From assembly GCA_037440065.1 (NCBI GenBank), contig JBBIUV010000017.1, positions 372,001 through 436,000 of the forward strand: DNA of 64,000 nt, written 5' to 3'. Below the pieces are notes generated by a model. It ran no database searches, was not told where the DNA came from, and saw only the letters and a list, made by a program, of their open reading frames with translations. The stretch is from UBA1563 sp037440065. Lineage in GTDB: Bacteria > Bacteroidota > Ignavibacteria > Ignavibacteriales > Ignavibacteriaceae. Shown here piece after piece: positions 44,855 to 55,500 of this stretch. A program made the position numbers and the translations under genes. The first letter of the stretch is position 1, and each line of letters begins with the position of its first letter.

Positions 44855-47800
44855 ATGGCAAGAACTACTTTAACCGAGGATCAAAAAAATGCTCTTGAAA
44901 TAAGAAGACATGTAACCTTAACGGCTAATGCCGGTTCGGGAAAAACATTTGTCCTTACCCAACGCTTTCTTGAAATTCTTTTAAATACCAATACTTCGCT
45001 CAAACAAATAGCAGCCATTACTTTTACAGATAAAGCAGCGGGGGAATTATACACAAAAATTTCTAAAAGTATTTTGGAGGCTTCGTTAAAAGCTAAGAAC
45101 AAATACGAATATTTGAAATATGAGCAGCTTAGAAAACAGTTGGTCTCTGCCAACATTTCTACCATACATTCATTCTGCACACAAATTTTACGGGAGTTCC
45201 CGATAGAGGCTGAGATTGATGCAAACTTTTCTCCGATTGATGCTTCACTTTCGAAAGAACTAATCAATCTCTCGTTGAATGAAGCTTTTAAATCCTTTGA
45301 AAGAAGTGAGGAGAAAAATATTGTTCTTAAATGGCTTATAAGAATTTTTGGTTCATCACAAAATTTAGCATCTCAACTTGAACATACTATAAACCATCGT
45401 AATTCAGTAAGTGAACTATCTAAAAAAGTCTATAGTAAAGAACCTGATGAAATTACTCGTTGGTTTAATACAAATCTTGAATCTTATCTCTCCAAAATTT
45501 TTCTCCATCAAATTGATCAGATACTTTTTCATGTAGAACGAATTAATTTATTTGCATTGAAAAATAATTCTCCCATTGCAGAAATTATAAAAGATCAACT
45601 CCAGAAATTAAAAGTAAGTATTTCCCCCCTAGATAGTTTCAAGAAACTCGTCACCATCAAAAATAATATATTAACCAGCGGATTGACGGTTAGAAAAGAT
45701 GGTTATTTGGGTAGAAAAGTACCGGTTGAGTTGTTTAATGATATTACAGTTGTAGAAAAATATTTTGCATCTATTGCGGACTTTGATAATTTTTCAACCG
45801 ATCCCAAACTCCATAAGCAGCTTGCTGTTTTCGGTAAAAACTTTCTCTTGCTGTTTAATACGGTTTTGGAAATTTACGAAAGCAAAAAATATGAAATGGG
45901 GTACCTCGACTTCGAGGACATTCTCATAAAAACAAAAAATGTACTTGAACTGCCAGATGTAAGACAAAAACTTTCCCAAAAGTATCATTATTTGATGGTG
46001 GATGAATATCAAGATACAAATGAAATTCAGTATGAAATTTTTCTTCCAATACTAGAACGATTAAAAACCGGAAACCTTTTCGTGGTTGGTGATGAAAAGC
46101 AGAGTATTTACAAATTTCGTGATGCCGAACTTTCAGTATTTACTAAAACGAAAAACGATATAAATGCTGAAGAGGGTCTTAGTTTAATATTACCGGCAAG
46201 CTTTAGAATGGCACCGATGCTTTGTGCATTTACAAACCATCTCTTTCAAAATTTATTTGCGGATGCAAATCCACTTTTCAATGAAGTTTTACACACCGAT
46301 TTAATCTGTGCAAAAAAGGAGGAACTCGAAGCTTCGATTGAAATTCTGCTCGCCGAGGAAAAACAAAATAGTAATTCCGATTCAGAATCTGAATTAGTTG
46401 CAAAAAAAATTGTGAAACTTATTTCTACTGAGATTTCTCAAATAAAACTTGGTGACATAGCAATCCTTTGTCGAAAACGGAGCTCGTTCCTTTCGCTTGA
46501 AGAAATGTTTTTAAAGTTCGATATACCCTATATTATATGGGAAGGAAAAGGATTTTATCAACAACAAATTATCTATGACTTTTTTAACTACATCTCGTTT
46601 TTAGCTAATACTTCAGATGAGACTGCATTAATTGGAATTTTGCGATCTCCCTTTTTCCTCCTTACTGATTCAGATATTTTAGCTATCAGTCTGAAACCGG
46701 GAGAAAACTTCTGGGATAAATTAATAGTAACTTCGAAAAATGATGAACATATTTCCGTAATCGTTGCACTTCTTCTAAAACATAAAAATGCGCTTCAATC
46801 CTCCGATCTGGTTACTCTACTTCGGACAATTAGCGAAGAAACCAATTATCTTTCTGTTATCGCAGCAAGAAAACGAGGACAAAAAGAACTTGCCAACTTT
46901 GAGAAACTGATCCACCTCACCAGAAACTTTTTTAAACAAGGATTCCGAAATGTTTTTGATTACCTAAGTTATTTGAAAGAAGCAATTGCCGACACCGCAG
47001 AAGAGGGACAAGCTCAAGTTTCGGTTGACGAAGACGCGATAAAAATAATGACGGTACATCAAGCGAAAGGTCTGGAATTTAAGGCAGTATTTATTTTTGA
47101 GTGTAACAAGGAAGGAGTTTCCGGTAATCTAAATACCAAAGCGGTTGAGGTAAACAAAGAATTTGGATTGATGGCAAAACTCCCGAACGAAAATAATTTC
47201 TCACAAAAATATGTAACGCCTCCCATTGTTGATCTGCACAATTTTCTTGAGGCAAAAAAAGAAATTGCTGAATTGAAACGACTTTTTTACGTGGCCATTA
47301 CACGTGCAAAAAACCACCTCTATTTTTCAGCTACAATAAAGCCAAAAGCCAAATTTCGTCAAAAAAGTTTTCTTTATTTTTTGAGTCAAGGATTAAAATC
47401 TGATTTAACAGAATCTCAAATAGCTAAAGAAAGTAGCTTGGTATTTCTTGATCAAAATGAAAATCGCGAAGTAAAAGTAACCAAACCGGTAACCTTTGAG
47501 GTAAACATTGTAAAGGAAATTATTTTAACCGGTAATTTCCAAAATGAAAAACAATCACCATCAGAAAACTATGATGTTAATCTTACAAAAATCAGTGACG
47601 TTCAAAAAGGGGAAATTATTTCGGCATCCAAAGTTGCGATATACAATCAATGTCCGACCAAGTATCTTCTAACTTATGAGTATGGTTACAATGAATTATA
47701 CGATGCATATAAAAATCATCAATTTCACAATCATCAGCAGAAATCCAATTATGAATTTGAAACCTTGGAACCGGAGGAAAATCTTCAACCGACGATAAAG

Positions 47801-48445
47801 GATAATTACCAGACTAATGTTATTCCAGCTGAAACAAAGGGGAAACTAATTCATTCAATATTAGAAAAGGATTTAGCTATTGGAGAAGTTGAGTTATTTC
47901 TACAAAATTATTTCGGTGCTCAAAAATTGAAAACATCCCAAGAGCATGTTGCAAATATTCAAACCATTTTGGTAAATGAACTTAGTAAATTTTATTCTTC
48001 TGAAATCTATAAACAGTTAAAGAATGAAGAAAATTATAAAAATGAATTCCAGGTTTATTTAAAAGAAAAAGATTTTTATCTATTCGGAATAATAGACAAG
48101 GTGATTTTTTCTGATCGATCCATAACTATAATTGATTATAAAACAGACAATGTTCCAATTGATAAACTTAAAAGTCGATCACAAGATTATTTTCTTCAGT
48201 TAACTTTTTATGCATTCATTTTGAAGAAATTATTGCCGGAGTACAACAAACTTATTTTAAAAATTATCTTTACAAAATTTCCTGATGAGTCATTTACTCA
48301 TCACGTCACCACTGAAGAACTAGATCAACTTGAAAAATTTGTAATTGAAATGACCCAGAAAATAAGAAAGAAAGAATTTTCGAAATCACTGCATCATTGC
48401 AGGCAATGTCATTTCGCTGACAACCGGAATAATTGTATTTTTTAA
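44855..48445 (+). CDS. AddA-like UvrD helicase with C-terminal PD-(D/E)XK nuclease
   Basis: A 1,196-residue superfamily 1A helicase-nuclease for double-strand break processing. Walker A is NAGSGKT (residues 25-31), Walker B YLMVDEYQDTNEIQ (about 380), then VVGDEKQSIYKFRDAE, IMTVHQAKGLEFKAVFIFE and LKRLFYVAITRAKNHLYFSA. The nuclease shows IIDYKTDN (D1094, K1096). Four cysteines, C933 in YNQCPTKYLL and C1182, C1185, C1194 at the extreme C-terminus (HHCRQCHFADNRNNCIF), match the Fe-S staple of AddB/AdnA/Cas4-like nucleases. The partner AddB is not in the window. It starts four bases after the kinase stop. Confidence 0.88.
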   Translation: MARTTLTEDQKNALEIRRHVTLTANAGSGKTFVLTQRFLEILLNTNTSLKQIAAITFTDKAAGELYTKISKSILEASLKAKNKYEYLKYEQLRKQLVSANISTIHSFCTQILREFPIEAEIDANFSPIDASLSKELINLSLNEAFKSFERSEEKNIVLKWLIRIFGSSQNLASQLEHTINHRNSVSELSKKVYSKEPDEITRWFNTNLESYLSKIFLHQIDQILFHVERINLFALKNNSPIAEIIKDQLQKLKVSISPLDSFKKLVTIKNNILTSGLTVRKDGYLGRKVPVELFNDITVVEKYFASIADFDNFSTDPKLHKQLAVFGKNFLLLFNTVLEIYESKKYEMGYLDFEDILIKTKNVLELPDVRQKLSQKYHYLMVDEYQDTNEIQYEIFLPILERLKTGNLFVVGDEKQSIYKFRDAELSVFTKTKNDINAEEGLSLILPASFRMAPMLCAFTNHLFQNLFADANPLFNEVLHTDLICAKKEELEASIEILLAEEKQNSNSDSESELVAKKIVKLISTEISQIKLGDIAILCRKRSSFLSLEEMFLKFDIPYIIWEGKGFYQQQIIYDFFNYISFLANTSDETALIGILRSPFFLLTDSDILAISLKPGENFWDKLIVTSKNDEHISVIVALLLKHKNALQSSDLVTLLRTISEETNYLSVIAARKRGQKELANFEKLIHLTRNFFKQGFRNVFDYLSYLKEAIADTAEEGQAQVSVDEDAIKIMTVHQAKGLEFKAVFIFECNKEGVSGNLNTKAVEVNKEFGLMAKLPNENNFSQKYVTPPIVDLHNFLEAKKEIAELKRLFYVAITRAKNHLYFSATIKPKAKFRQKSFLYFLSQGLKSDLTESQIAKESSLVFLDQNENREVKVTKPVTFEVNIVKEIILTGNFQNEKQSPSENYDVNLTKISDVQKGEIISASKVAIYNQCPTKYLLTYEYGYNELYDAYKNHQFHNHQQKSNYEFETLEPEENLQPTIKDNYQTNVIPAETKGKLIHSILEKDLAIGEVELFLQNYFGAQKLKTSQEHVANIQTILVNELSKFYSSEIYKQLKNEENYKNEFQVYLKEKDFYLFGIIDKVIFSDRSITIIDYKTDNVPIDKLKSRSQDYFLQLTFYAFILKKLLPEYNKLILKIIFTKFPDESFTHHVTTEELDQLEKFVIEMTQKIRKKEFSKSLHHCRQCHFADNRNNCIF

Positions 48446-48487
48446 TTAAAATAAAGTGAAATTTATTAACCGATCAGCTGAGGAGTT

Positions 48488-49519
48488 ATGAGACTTTTAT
48501 TTACCATCGTGCTTATCGCATTATTCTTAACCGGATGTTCCCAACCGCCGGTACTTTATTACGAAACGCCTAAAGAACTAACCGATGCCCAACTACAGCA
48601 AAAATATATTGAATTCTACGCTCCCTATCTTAACAATGTAACTTTTTTTCTTGATCCCGGTCATGGAGGTGAAGACCGCAAAAATAAAGGTCCAAAGGGA
48701 TTAGCTATTGAAGCTGATGTAAATCTTAGAGTAGGATTGGCTTTGAGAAATTTCTTACAACTCACCGGCGCCAAAGTAATTATGTCGCGCGATAAAGATA
48801 CAACTGTTGCGCTAAAAGACAGATCACTTATTGCCAATAAGAGCGGCGCTGATATCTTTATAAGCATTCATAGCAATGCTCCCGGACAAGAAGGCGACAA
48901 TTCTACTAATTATACTTCTACTTATTACCACGCAACGGAATCAGACTACGAATTTGAACCGATGGAAAAAGATTTAGCAAAATATATTCAACGGGACTTG
49001 GCTTATGCTATGCGTAATTCCGGTGGACCTGGTTCTTTCGATGGAACGTACTCTGATTACCACATATATCCGAAGCAAGGCTTTTCGGTTCTCCGCTTAA
49101 CAACGATACCTTCGGTTTTAATCGAGGGAGGATTTCATACCAGTACCTGGGAAGAACCTCTTCTTGCACTAGAAGAATTTAATAGAATTGAAGCCTGGGG
49201 AATATTTAAGGGCTTATGTCGCTACTTTAAAGCCGGTATACCTAAAATAGTCTTTAAAGAGCAAGTGAGTAGAGGCAAAAAACAGATTGCTACTTACTCC
49301 ATTTTAGATTCTACCTCAATTGATCAAAAATCGATACGTGTTTTTGTAGATTCTACGGAAACCAACGAATTTACTTTCAAGGAAAAAGAGAAAACCATAT
49401 CCGTAGAACTACCGCAGTTATTAAACGAGGAAAAGTTGATAAGAATTATTGCGGCGAATAAAAACGGAAATTATTCTTTTCCGTTTCATGATATTGTAAC
49501 TGATAAATTACCAAGATAA
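48488..49519 (+). CDS. N-acetylmuramoyl-L-alanine amidase lipoprotein (Amidase_3)
   Basis: Zinc amidase that cuts the bond between MurNAc and the stem peptide. The signal peptide ends in a lipobox (IALFLTGC, Cys17), so it is a lipoprotein. Catalytic-domain motifs are FFLDPGHGGEDRK (zinc His), LAIEADVNLRVG (zinc Glu), DIFISIHSNAP (zinc His) and PSVLIEGGFH (catalytic Glu). An extra C-terminal domain of about 90 residues follows the catalytic domain. AGGAG precedes ATG 48488. Together with dacB and the dcw genes it belongs to peptidoglycan turnover. Confidence 0.9.
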   Translation: MRLLFTIVLIALFLTGCSQPPVLYYETPKELTDAQLQQKYIEFYAPYLNNVTFFLDPGHGGEDRKNKGPKGLAIEADVNLRVGLALRNFLQLTGAKVIMSRDKDTTVALKDRSLIANKSGADIFISIHSNAPGQEGDNSTNYTSTYYHATESDYEFEPMEKDLAKYIQRDLAYAMRNSGGPGSFDGTYSDYHIYPKQGFSVLRLTTIPSVLIEGGFHTSTWEEPLLALEEFNRIEAWGIFKGLCRYFKAGIPKIVFKEQVSRGKKQIATYSILDSTSIDQKSIRVFVDSTETNEFTFKEKEKTISVELPQLLNEEKLIRIIAANKNGNYSFPFHDIVTDKLPR

Positions 49520-49530
49520 AGGATTCAATT

Positions 49531-51165
49531 ATGCTAAATTATGTCTGGATAGGATTAATCTTTCTCGGTTTGGCGGCTGCAATATCTACGGATATTTCGG
49601 AACAATCAACGAACAAATATCGAAAAGGAGATCCGCTAAAAGCAGAATTGCGAATTGAGGATTCGACAGATGCTGCTTCTTCAATTCAAAACAAAAAAGT
49701 ATTGATCCAAATAAAAAGCGATGATTTCACTTCATTTTACAATGAAAAAGTAAAAGAGAGTATATCAGTCCTAACTAATTTAGGTGCAAAAAACAAAAGT
49801 GGTTTTTATCAGGTTGTATTTCTAACGAATGATGCTTCGCCCGCCATCTGGAAAAAAATGGCAAAGGTTAACGGGAATGAAAATGACCTTAACGCAAAAA
49901 TTAAAATTGATAAACAGATTTCTCCTAATGTGTATCAATGTCAAATCGTTCTTGAAGAAATCTCCATCGTTAAAATAAAAGAAGTAACAACCTCAGTTTT
50001 AGATTATGCTGAGACTGCCGTTAAAATTGCGCTTGGGTTGATCGGAATTATGGCTTTGTGGCTTGGAGTCATGAAAATTGCTGATGAATCGGGATTGATA
50101 AACCATCTAGCAAGAGGACTAAAACCAATTACAAAATTTCTTTTCCCCGAAATTCCAGGTGATCATCCTGCAATTGGCGCAATGATTATGAATATTTCTG
50201 CGAATTTTCTTGGATTAGGTAACGCCGCAACTCCCTTCGGACTTAAAGCGATGGAGGAATTAGATAAGTTGAATCCGGAAAAAGGAACTGCGACGAACGC
50301 CATGTGTACGTTCCTCGCAATAAATACAGCTGGAATGACTCTCATCCCGGCCACTGCAATAGCGCTCCGTGCTTCCGCCGGAAGTGCTGAACCGGCTATA
50401 ATCATTGGAACCTCGCTTGTTGGTTCAACTTGTGCAACAATTGTAGGAATTAGTGCCGCAAAAATTTTGGAAAAATTTCCTATCAATTCAAAAGAATTTT
50501 TCTCATGGCTTAAAGGGAACAGTAAATTTCTTTTGACATTTGGGTCTATATTACTTGTAGCGATACTGGCATTAACAACCAATATCCTATCTCCTCTAAA
50601 AAATATTTTTTCTTTTGTTACCCCTGAAGCATTTAAAAATCTTATTCAATTTGTTTCTGCGGTAGCTATTCCAGCAATCATAGCGGTTTTTCTAATTTTC
50701 GGATTTATTAAAAAAGTAAAGGTTTATGAGGTTTTTGTTGAAGGTGCAAAGGAAGGTTTTAATGTTGCGATACGAATCATCCCTTATTTAGTTGCAATGT
50801 TAATGGCGATAGGGATTTTCCGTGCCGGTGGAGCGATGGAATGGTTAATTTTTGCTCTACGTCCAATCACTTCTTTAATAGGTCTACCACCTGAAGTTTT
50901 ACCAATGGCAATTATGCGTCCTCTTTCGGGAAGCGGTTCTCTTGGCATCATGGCTGAGACGATGGCAGTCCATGGACCCGATTCTTTCATCGGAATATTA
51001 ACTTCAACTTTCTTCGGAAGTTCTGAAACTACTTTTTACGTTTTAGCAGTTTATTTTGGAGCAGTTAATATTAAAAGAACCCGTCATGCTTTGGCTGCCG
51101 GACTTTTAGCTGATGTTGCTGGTGTCTTAGGGGCATTGTTCATCGTAAAACTTTTATTCGGATAG
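49531..51165 (+). CDS. SpmA-SpmB fusion, nucleoside recognition (GATE) domain membrane protein
   Basis: A 544-residue polytopic membrane protein. The first half (GLIGIMALWLGVMKIADESG, then GNAATPFGLKAMEELDKL) corresponds to spore maturation protein SpmA, and the second half (FIKKVKVYEVFVEGAKEGFN, MRPLSGSGSLGIMAE, FFGSSETTFYVLAVYFG) to SpmB. Such fusions occur in non-sporulating FCB bacteria; the transported substrate is not established. Here about 120 polar residues (roughly 25-150) are inserted between the first helix and the conserved core, which is unusual. It lies 11 bases after the amidase and is followed by a terminator. Confidence 0.87.
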   Translation: MLNYVWIGLIFLGLAAAISTDISEQSTNKYRKGDPLKAELRIEDSTDAASSIQNKKVLIQIKSDDFTSFYNEKVKESISVLTNLGAKNKSGFYQVVFLTNDASPAIWKKMAKVNGNENDLNAKIKIDKQISPNVYQCQIVLEEISIVKIKEVTTSVLDYAETAVKIALGLIGIMALWLGVMKIADESGLINHLARGLKPITKFLFPEIPGDHPAIGAMIMNISANFLGLGNAATPFGLKAMEELDKLNPEKGTATNAMCTFLAINTAGMTLIPATAIALRASAGSAEPAIIIGTSLVGSTCATIVGISAAKILEKFPINSKEFFSWLKGNSKFLLTFGSILLVAILALTTNILSPLKNIFSFVTPEAFKNLIQFVSAVAIPAIIAVFLIFGFIKKVKVYEVFVEGAKEGFNVAIRIIPYLVAMLMAIGIFRAGGAMEWLIFALRPITSLIGLPPEVLPMAIMRPLSGSGSLGIMAETMAVHGPDSFIGILTSTFFGSSETTFYVLAVYFGAVNIKRTRHALAAGLLADVAGVLGALFIVKLLFG

Positions 51166-51190
51166 AGCTAAAGTAACCTTGATAGACATA

Positions 51191-51222
51191 AAAAAAGGGA
51201 TGTTTTCACATCCCTTTTTTAA
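51191..51222. terminator. Bidirectional hairpin terminator between spmAB and ompA-family gene
   Basis: Bases 51191-51203 (AAAAAAGGGATGT) pair perfectly with 51208-51220 (ACATCCCTTTTTT) around a four-base loop. A and T runs flank the GC core on both sides, as expected between convergent genes. Confidence 0.93.
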
Positions 51223-51246
51223 TTTAATCGATGATTAATTTTCGAA

Positions 51247-52377
51247 TTATTTCCCTAAAACTTTGAATTCAATTCTTCTGTTTAGTGCTCTGCCATCTGC
51301 AGTTTTGTTATCTGACACTGGATTTGAAGAGCCAACACCAACGGTCGAAAGTCTTGAAGTAGCAACACCTTTGGCAACTAAAAATCTTTTAACTGTTTCA
51401 GCTCTTTGTTCAGACAATTTTTTATTAAAGGAATCAGAGCCAATATTGTCTGTATGTCCTTGAACTTCAACTTTCATATCTGGATTAGAAAGAAGAACTT
51501 GAACCGCATTTACTAACACTGGATAGGATTCAGGAGACAAATTTGATTTTCCTGACTCAAAATTAACTCCAACCAAAACCCAATTACCAGAAGTAATAAC
51601 TTTTTCTTTACTGGCTACAGGAGCATTCTTTTTAACAATCTCTTCGATCTTGTTATAATCAACATTAGCTGGAGTAGCAGCATATTTGCGTACAATTTCT
51701 TCAATTTTTGTGTAATCTATATTTGCAGTAATACCTTTTGCTAATTCTTCACAATAGGTAGATGTTGTTCCTCTATCAAAGTAATAAAGAAGTCCGATTC
51801 CTAATGAAGTATAAGAGTCAAGAGTTCCACCAAATAAACCACCTTGAGCAGCTTTGATTCCGTCAAGTTTGTCTGTTGAAACGGTGTTTTCTGATAATTC
51901 AACCTTTAAGAACCAATCTTCTGAAAAATTGTAAGTTCCGCCAAAGTAAAAATCTGCAGTCAATTCACCGAAGTAAGAACCATCCTTAGTTCCACCTGTT
52001 TTTGAAGCATTTTTCAATTTGTAATAAAGAATACCTCCACCCATTCCTACATATGGATTGAATTCTTCGCACGGAAGGAAATTGTAGACAGCTCCTAATC
52101 CAAATTTCATCATATTATTAGTAAATTTTATTGGAGCCACAGCATTTTGTCCTGTAAACATCAAATAATCAAAACTAAATCGCATTGCTGCTCGTTCACT
52201 AAGATTTTTCTGGAGGAGTACTCTTCCGCCAAAATCTATGTTTTCAGCAGCTATATCTCCAAACAATCTTGGAGATACAAAATCTACTCCAACTGCCCAA
52301 CCGTCTTTCGATGCCTGAGCATTAGTTAAAGAAACCGTGAATGTAAACACAATTAGTACTAAGAATAATTTTTTCAT
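51247..52377 (-). CDS. OmpA-family outer membrane protein
   Basis: A 376-residue outer membrane protein. A signal peptide (KKLFLVLIVFTFTVSLTNAQ) leads to a beta-barrel of about 200 residues (GWAVGVDFVSPRLFGDI, FNPYVGMGGGILYYKLKN, SLGIGLLYYFDRG). A linker carries two near-identical units (NIDYTKIEEIVRKYA and NVDYNKIEEIVKKNA). The C-terminal OmpA peptidoglycan-binding domain shows VNFESGKSNLSPES, VEVQGHTDNIGSDSFNKKLS and RVLNRRIEF-type ending (RALNRRIEFKV). A good site (GAGGGA) precedes ATG 52377. It anchors the outer membrane to the wall (family role). Confidence 0.92.
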   Translation of the reverse strand: MKKLFLVLIVFTFTVSLTNAQASKDGWAVGVDFVSPRLFGDIAAENIDFGGRVLLQKNLSERAAMRFSFDYLMFTGQNAVAPIKFTNNMMKFGLGAVYNFLPCEEFNPYVGMGGGILYYKLKNASKTGGTKDGSYFGELTADFYFGGTYNFSEDWFLKVELSENTVSTDKLDGIKAAQGGLFGGTLDSYTSLGIGLLYYFDRGTTSTYCEELAKGITANIDYTKIEEIVRKYAATPANVDYNKIEEIVKKNAPVASKEKVITSGNWVLVGVNFESGKSNLSPESYPVLVNAVQVLLSNPDMKVEVQGHTDNIGSDSFNKKLSEQRAETVKRFLVAKGVATSRLSTVGVGSSNPVSDNKTADGRALNRRIEFKVLGK

Positions 52378-52576
52378 AATATTCCCTCGAACCTTGTTAA
52401 GTAAATAAATAAACTCGTTTTAACATCATAATTTTAAGAATAACTTTATCTAAACGGTGCTAATATATATTTTACACAATTTAATTGCAAATTTTTCAAG
52501 AAAAAATAATAACCGAACTTTGTTTTTAGTTTAAAAACGAAGTTTTATCGAATTATTTTCCGAATAAAATCTGTAA

Positions 52577-55500
52577 TTAACTGCAACCTGAGGTAGCACC
52601 GCAAGTCATACACTTCAGACATGTACCATTACGGACCATGGTCATGCTTTGGCATTCAAGACAAACATCACCTGTATAACCTTTTTCAATTGCCTCTTGA
52701 ACTTTGTTTTTAAGAGAATTTGAAGGGGATGTTCCCGGCTTTTGAAAAACCTTCGTTTTAGTTGTTGTAAGATTATAACTATACGATGGAACTTCACTTT
52801 TGTCCAACTCTATTACTCTTTCACTGATCAATTCTTCACTTTCAAATTCCGGTTCAAGTTTCTTTACAATATTTTTGGGAATAGCTGGTGATTGATCAGT
52901 TGGATCAACATGAGCTAAATCATGTCTACTGAGATAAGTTACTGCTAATTCTCTAAAGATGTAATCTATAACCGAAGTAGAAAACTTGATTTTTGAATTT
53001 CCGGTAACTATGCCACTTGGATCAAATCTTGTAAAGACAAATGCATCCACAAATTCTTCCAGTGGAACCCCATGTTGAAGCCCAAGAGAGATCGAGATGG
53101 CGAATACGTTTAGCAGACTTCTTACCGTAGCACCTTCACGATGCATATCAATAAATATTTCGCCTAATTGACCATTATCATATTCGCCGGTTCTAATATA
53201 AACTGATTGGCCATTAATTTTGGCTTTTTGAGTATACCCCGAACGTCTGTCTGGTAATCTCCTTCTCTTGGCGATATAACGATGAATGATTCTCTCGGCA
53301 ACTTTAACGATATCGTTACTTTCTTTTTCCTCAAGAATTGCTTCTAAATCTTCATCCGAAACAGAATTGAGTGGTTGAGAAAGTTTTGAACCGTCTCGAT
53401 AAAGTGCATTAGCTTTACAACCTGCCTTCCAAGATTGCATGTAAGCATCTTTTATATCTTCAATCGATGCCTGATTCGGAAAGTTGATCGTCTTCGAAAT
53501 AGCGCCTGAAATAAACGGTTGTGCGGATGACATCATCTTAATGTGTGCAATTGGTCTAATGAAACGGGTTCCTTTTTTACCACATTTGTTAGCGCAATCA
53601 AAGACAGGATAATGTTCAAATTTTAAGAACGGTGCTCCTTCAATCGTCATGGTTCCGCAAACATAATCATTTGCAGAGGCGATTTCTTGTTTTGAAAAAC
53701 CGAGAGATTTTAGAAGGTCAAAATCATACGAATTTACCAAGTCTTCAGCTATGCCTAGTTTATTGATTATAAACTCAGCTCCCAAAGTATATTTATTGAA
53801 AGCAAAGCTAATTTCAAAAACCGAAGGAAGCATTTCTTCAATTTTAGTCAAAGCTTCTTCTGTAAAACCTTTGGCTTTTAAAGATTCGTGATTAATGTAC
53901 GGACCGGCAACAAGGGTTCCATGACCAACAGCGTATTTAATTATTTCATCAATTTGTGAAGCATTGTATCCAAGTCTTTCAAGAGCAGGTGGAATTGATG
54001 AGTTGATAATCTTGAAATACCCGCCGCCGGCAAGTTTTTTGAATTTTACTAATGCAAAATCAGGTTCAACTCCGGTCGTATCGCAGTCCATCACCAATCC
54101 GATTGTTCCTGTAGGAGCAATTACCGTTACTTGTGCATTTCTAAATCCATATTTTTCTCCAAGTTCCAAAGCTTTATCTGCATCTTCACGAGCGGCTTTT
54201 AATAAATCAGTTGGACTAAAAATAGGATCAATTCCTGTTGGAGTAATTGAAATTTTTTCATATTCATTTTTAGCAGCATTGTAAGCGGCTCTTCTATGAT
54301 TTTTTATAACTCTAAGCATTGCTTCCCGGTTAGCATCAAACTGAGAGAAAGTGCCGAGTTCTTTTGCCATTTCGGCAGAAGTGGCATACGACGTCATATG
54401 CATGATTGCAGTGATTGAACCGCAAATATTAAATCCTTCATTACTGTCGTATGGAATTCCTTGAAGCATTAATAATGAGCCAAGATTTGCATAACCGAGT
54501 CCAAGTGTTCGAAAATCATAACTGAGTTGAGCAATATTTTTGCTGGGAAATTGTGCCATCAAAACAGAAATTTCTAAAACGATCGTCCATAATCTTGAGC
54601 CATGACGAAAAGCCGGAATATTAAATTTGTGCTTTTTAGTATCGTAAAATTTAACAAGATTAAGCGATGCTAAATTACATGCAGTATCATCTAGAAACAT
54701 ATATTCACTGCAAGGATTTGACGCCCGAATTTCACCGCTGTTTGGACAAGTATGCCATTCATTTATAGTAGTATGAAATTGTACACCCGGATCAGCGCTT
54801 GCCCAAGCTGCGTAAGCAATGTCATCCCATAGTTCACGAGCTTTATAAGTTTTAAATGGTTTTGGTTTTCTTGCTTCATTCTTAGCAAGTTTCTTTTCAT
54901 TTCTTCCATAAAGATGCCACTCGCCGTCGCGCAATACGGCTTCCATAAAATCGTTATTTATGCGGATTGAGTTATTAGAATTTTGCCCTGCAACTGTTGC
55001 ATAAGCATCTGAATTCCAATCAACATCATAAACCGGAAATTCGATCGATTTAAAACCAAGTTTTGCTAAATGGATTACTCTATCAATATAATTGTTCGGA
55101 ATATGAGCTTTTCTTGCATCAATTACCGCTCTCTGCAATTTCATATTCAATTTTTTATTAAAGCGGTCATTTTCTGGATGTTCATCGTAACAAGCTTTAA
55201 TAATTGCATTGAGATGAAGGTTCAAAGCTTTTGAACCGGCGACCAATGAAGCAACTTTTTGTTCTTCAACAACTTTCCAATTAATAAATTCAAGGATGTC
55301 AGGATGATCTAAATCCAAGCAAACCATTTTAGCAGCGCGCCTGGTTGTTCCGCCTGATTTTATAGCACCCGCTGATCTATCTCCAATACGAAGAAAAGAC
55401 ATTAAACCCGATGAACGTCCACCGCCGCTAAGTCTTTCACCATCACCGCGAATATCTGAAAAATTACTTCCTGTTCCGGAACCATATTTAAATAATCTAG

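Noticed and set aside
44881..45267. Open frame of 128 codons antisense to the AddA-like gene
   Set aside because: Lies over the Walker A region of a clear gene on the other strand and shows no family features.
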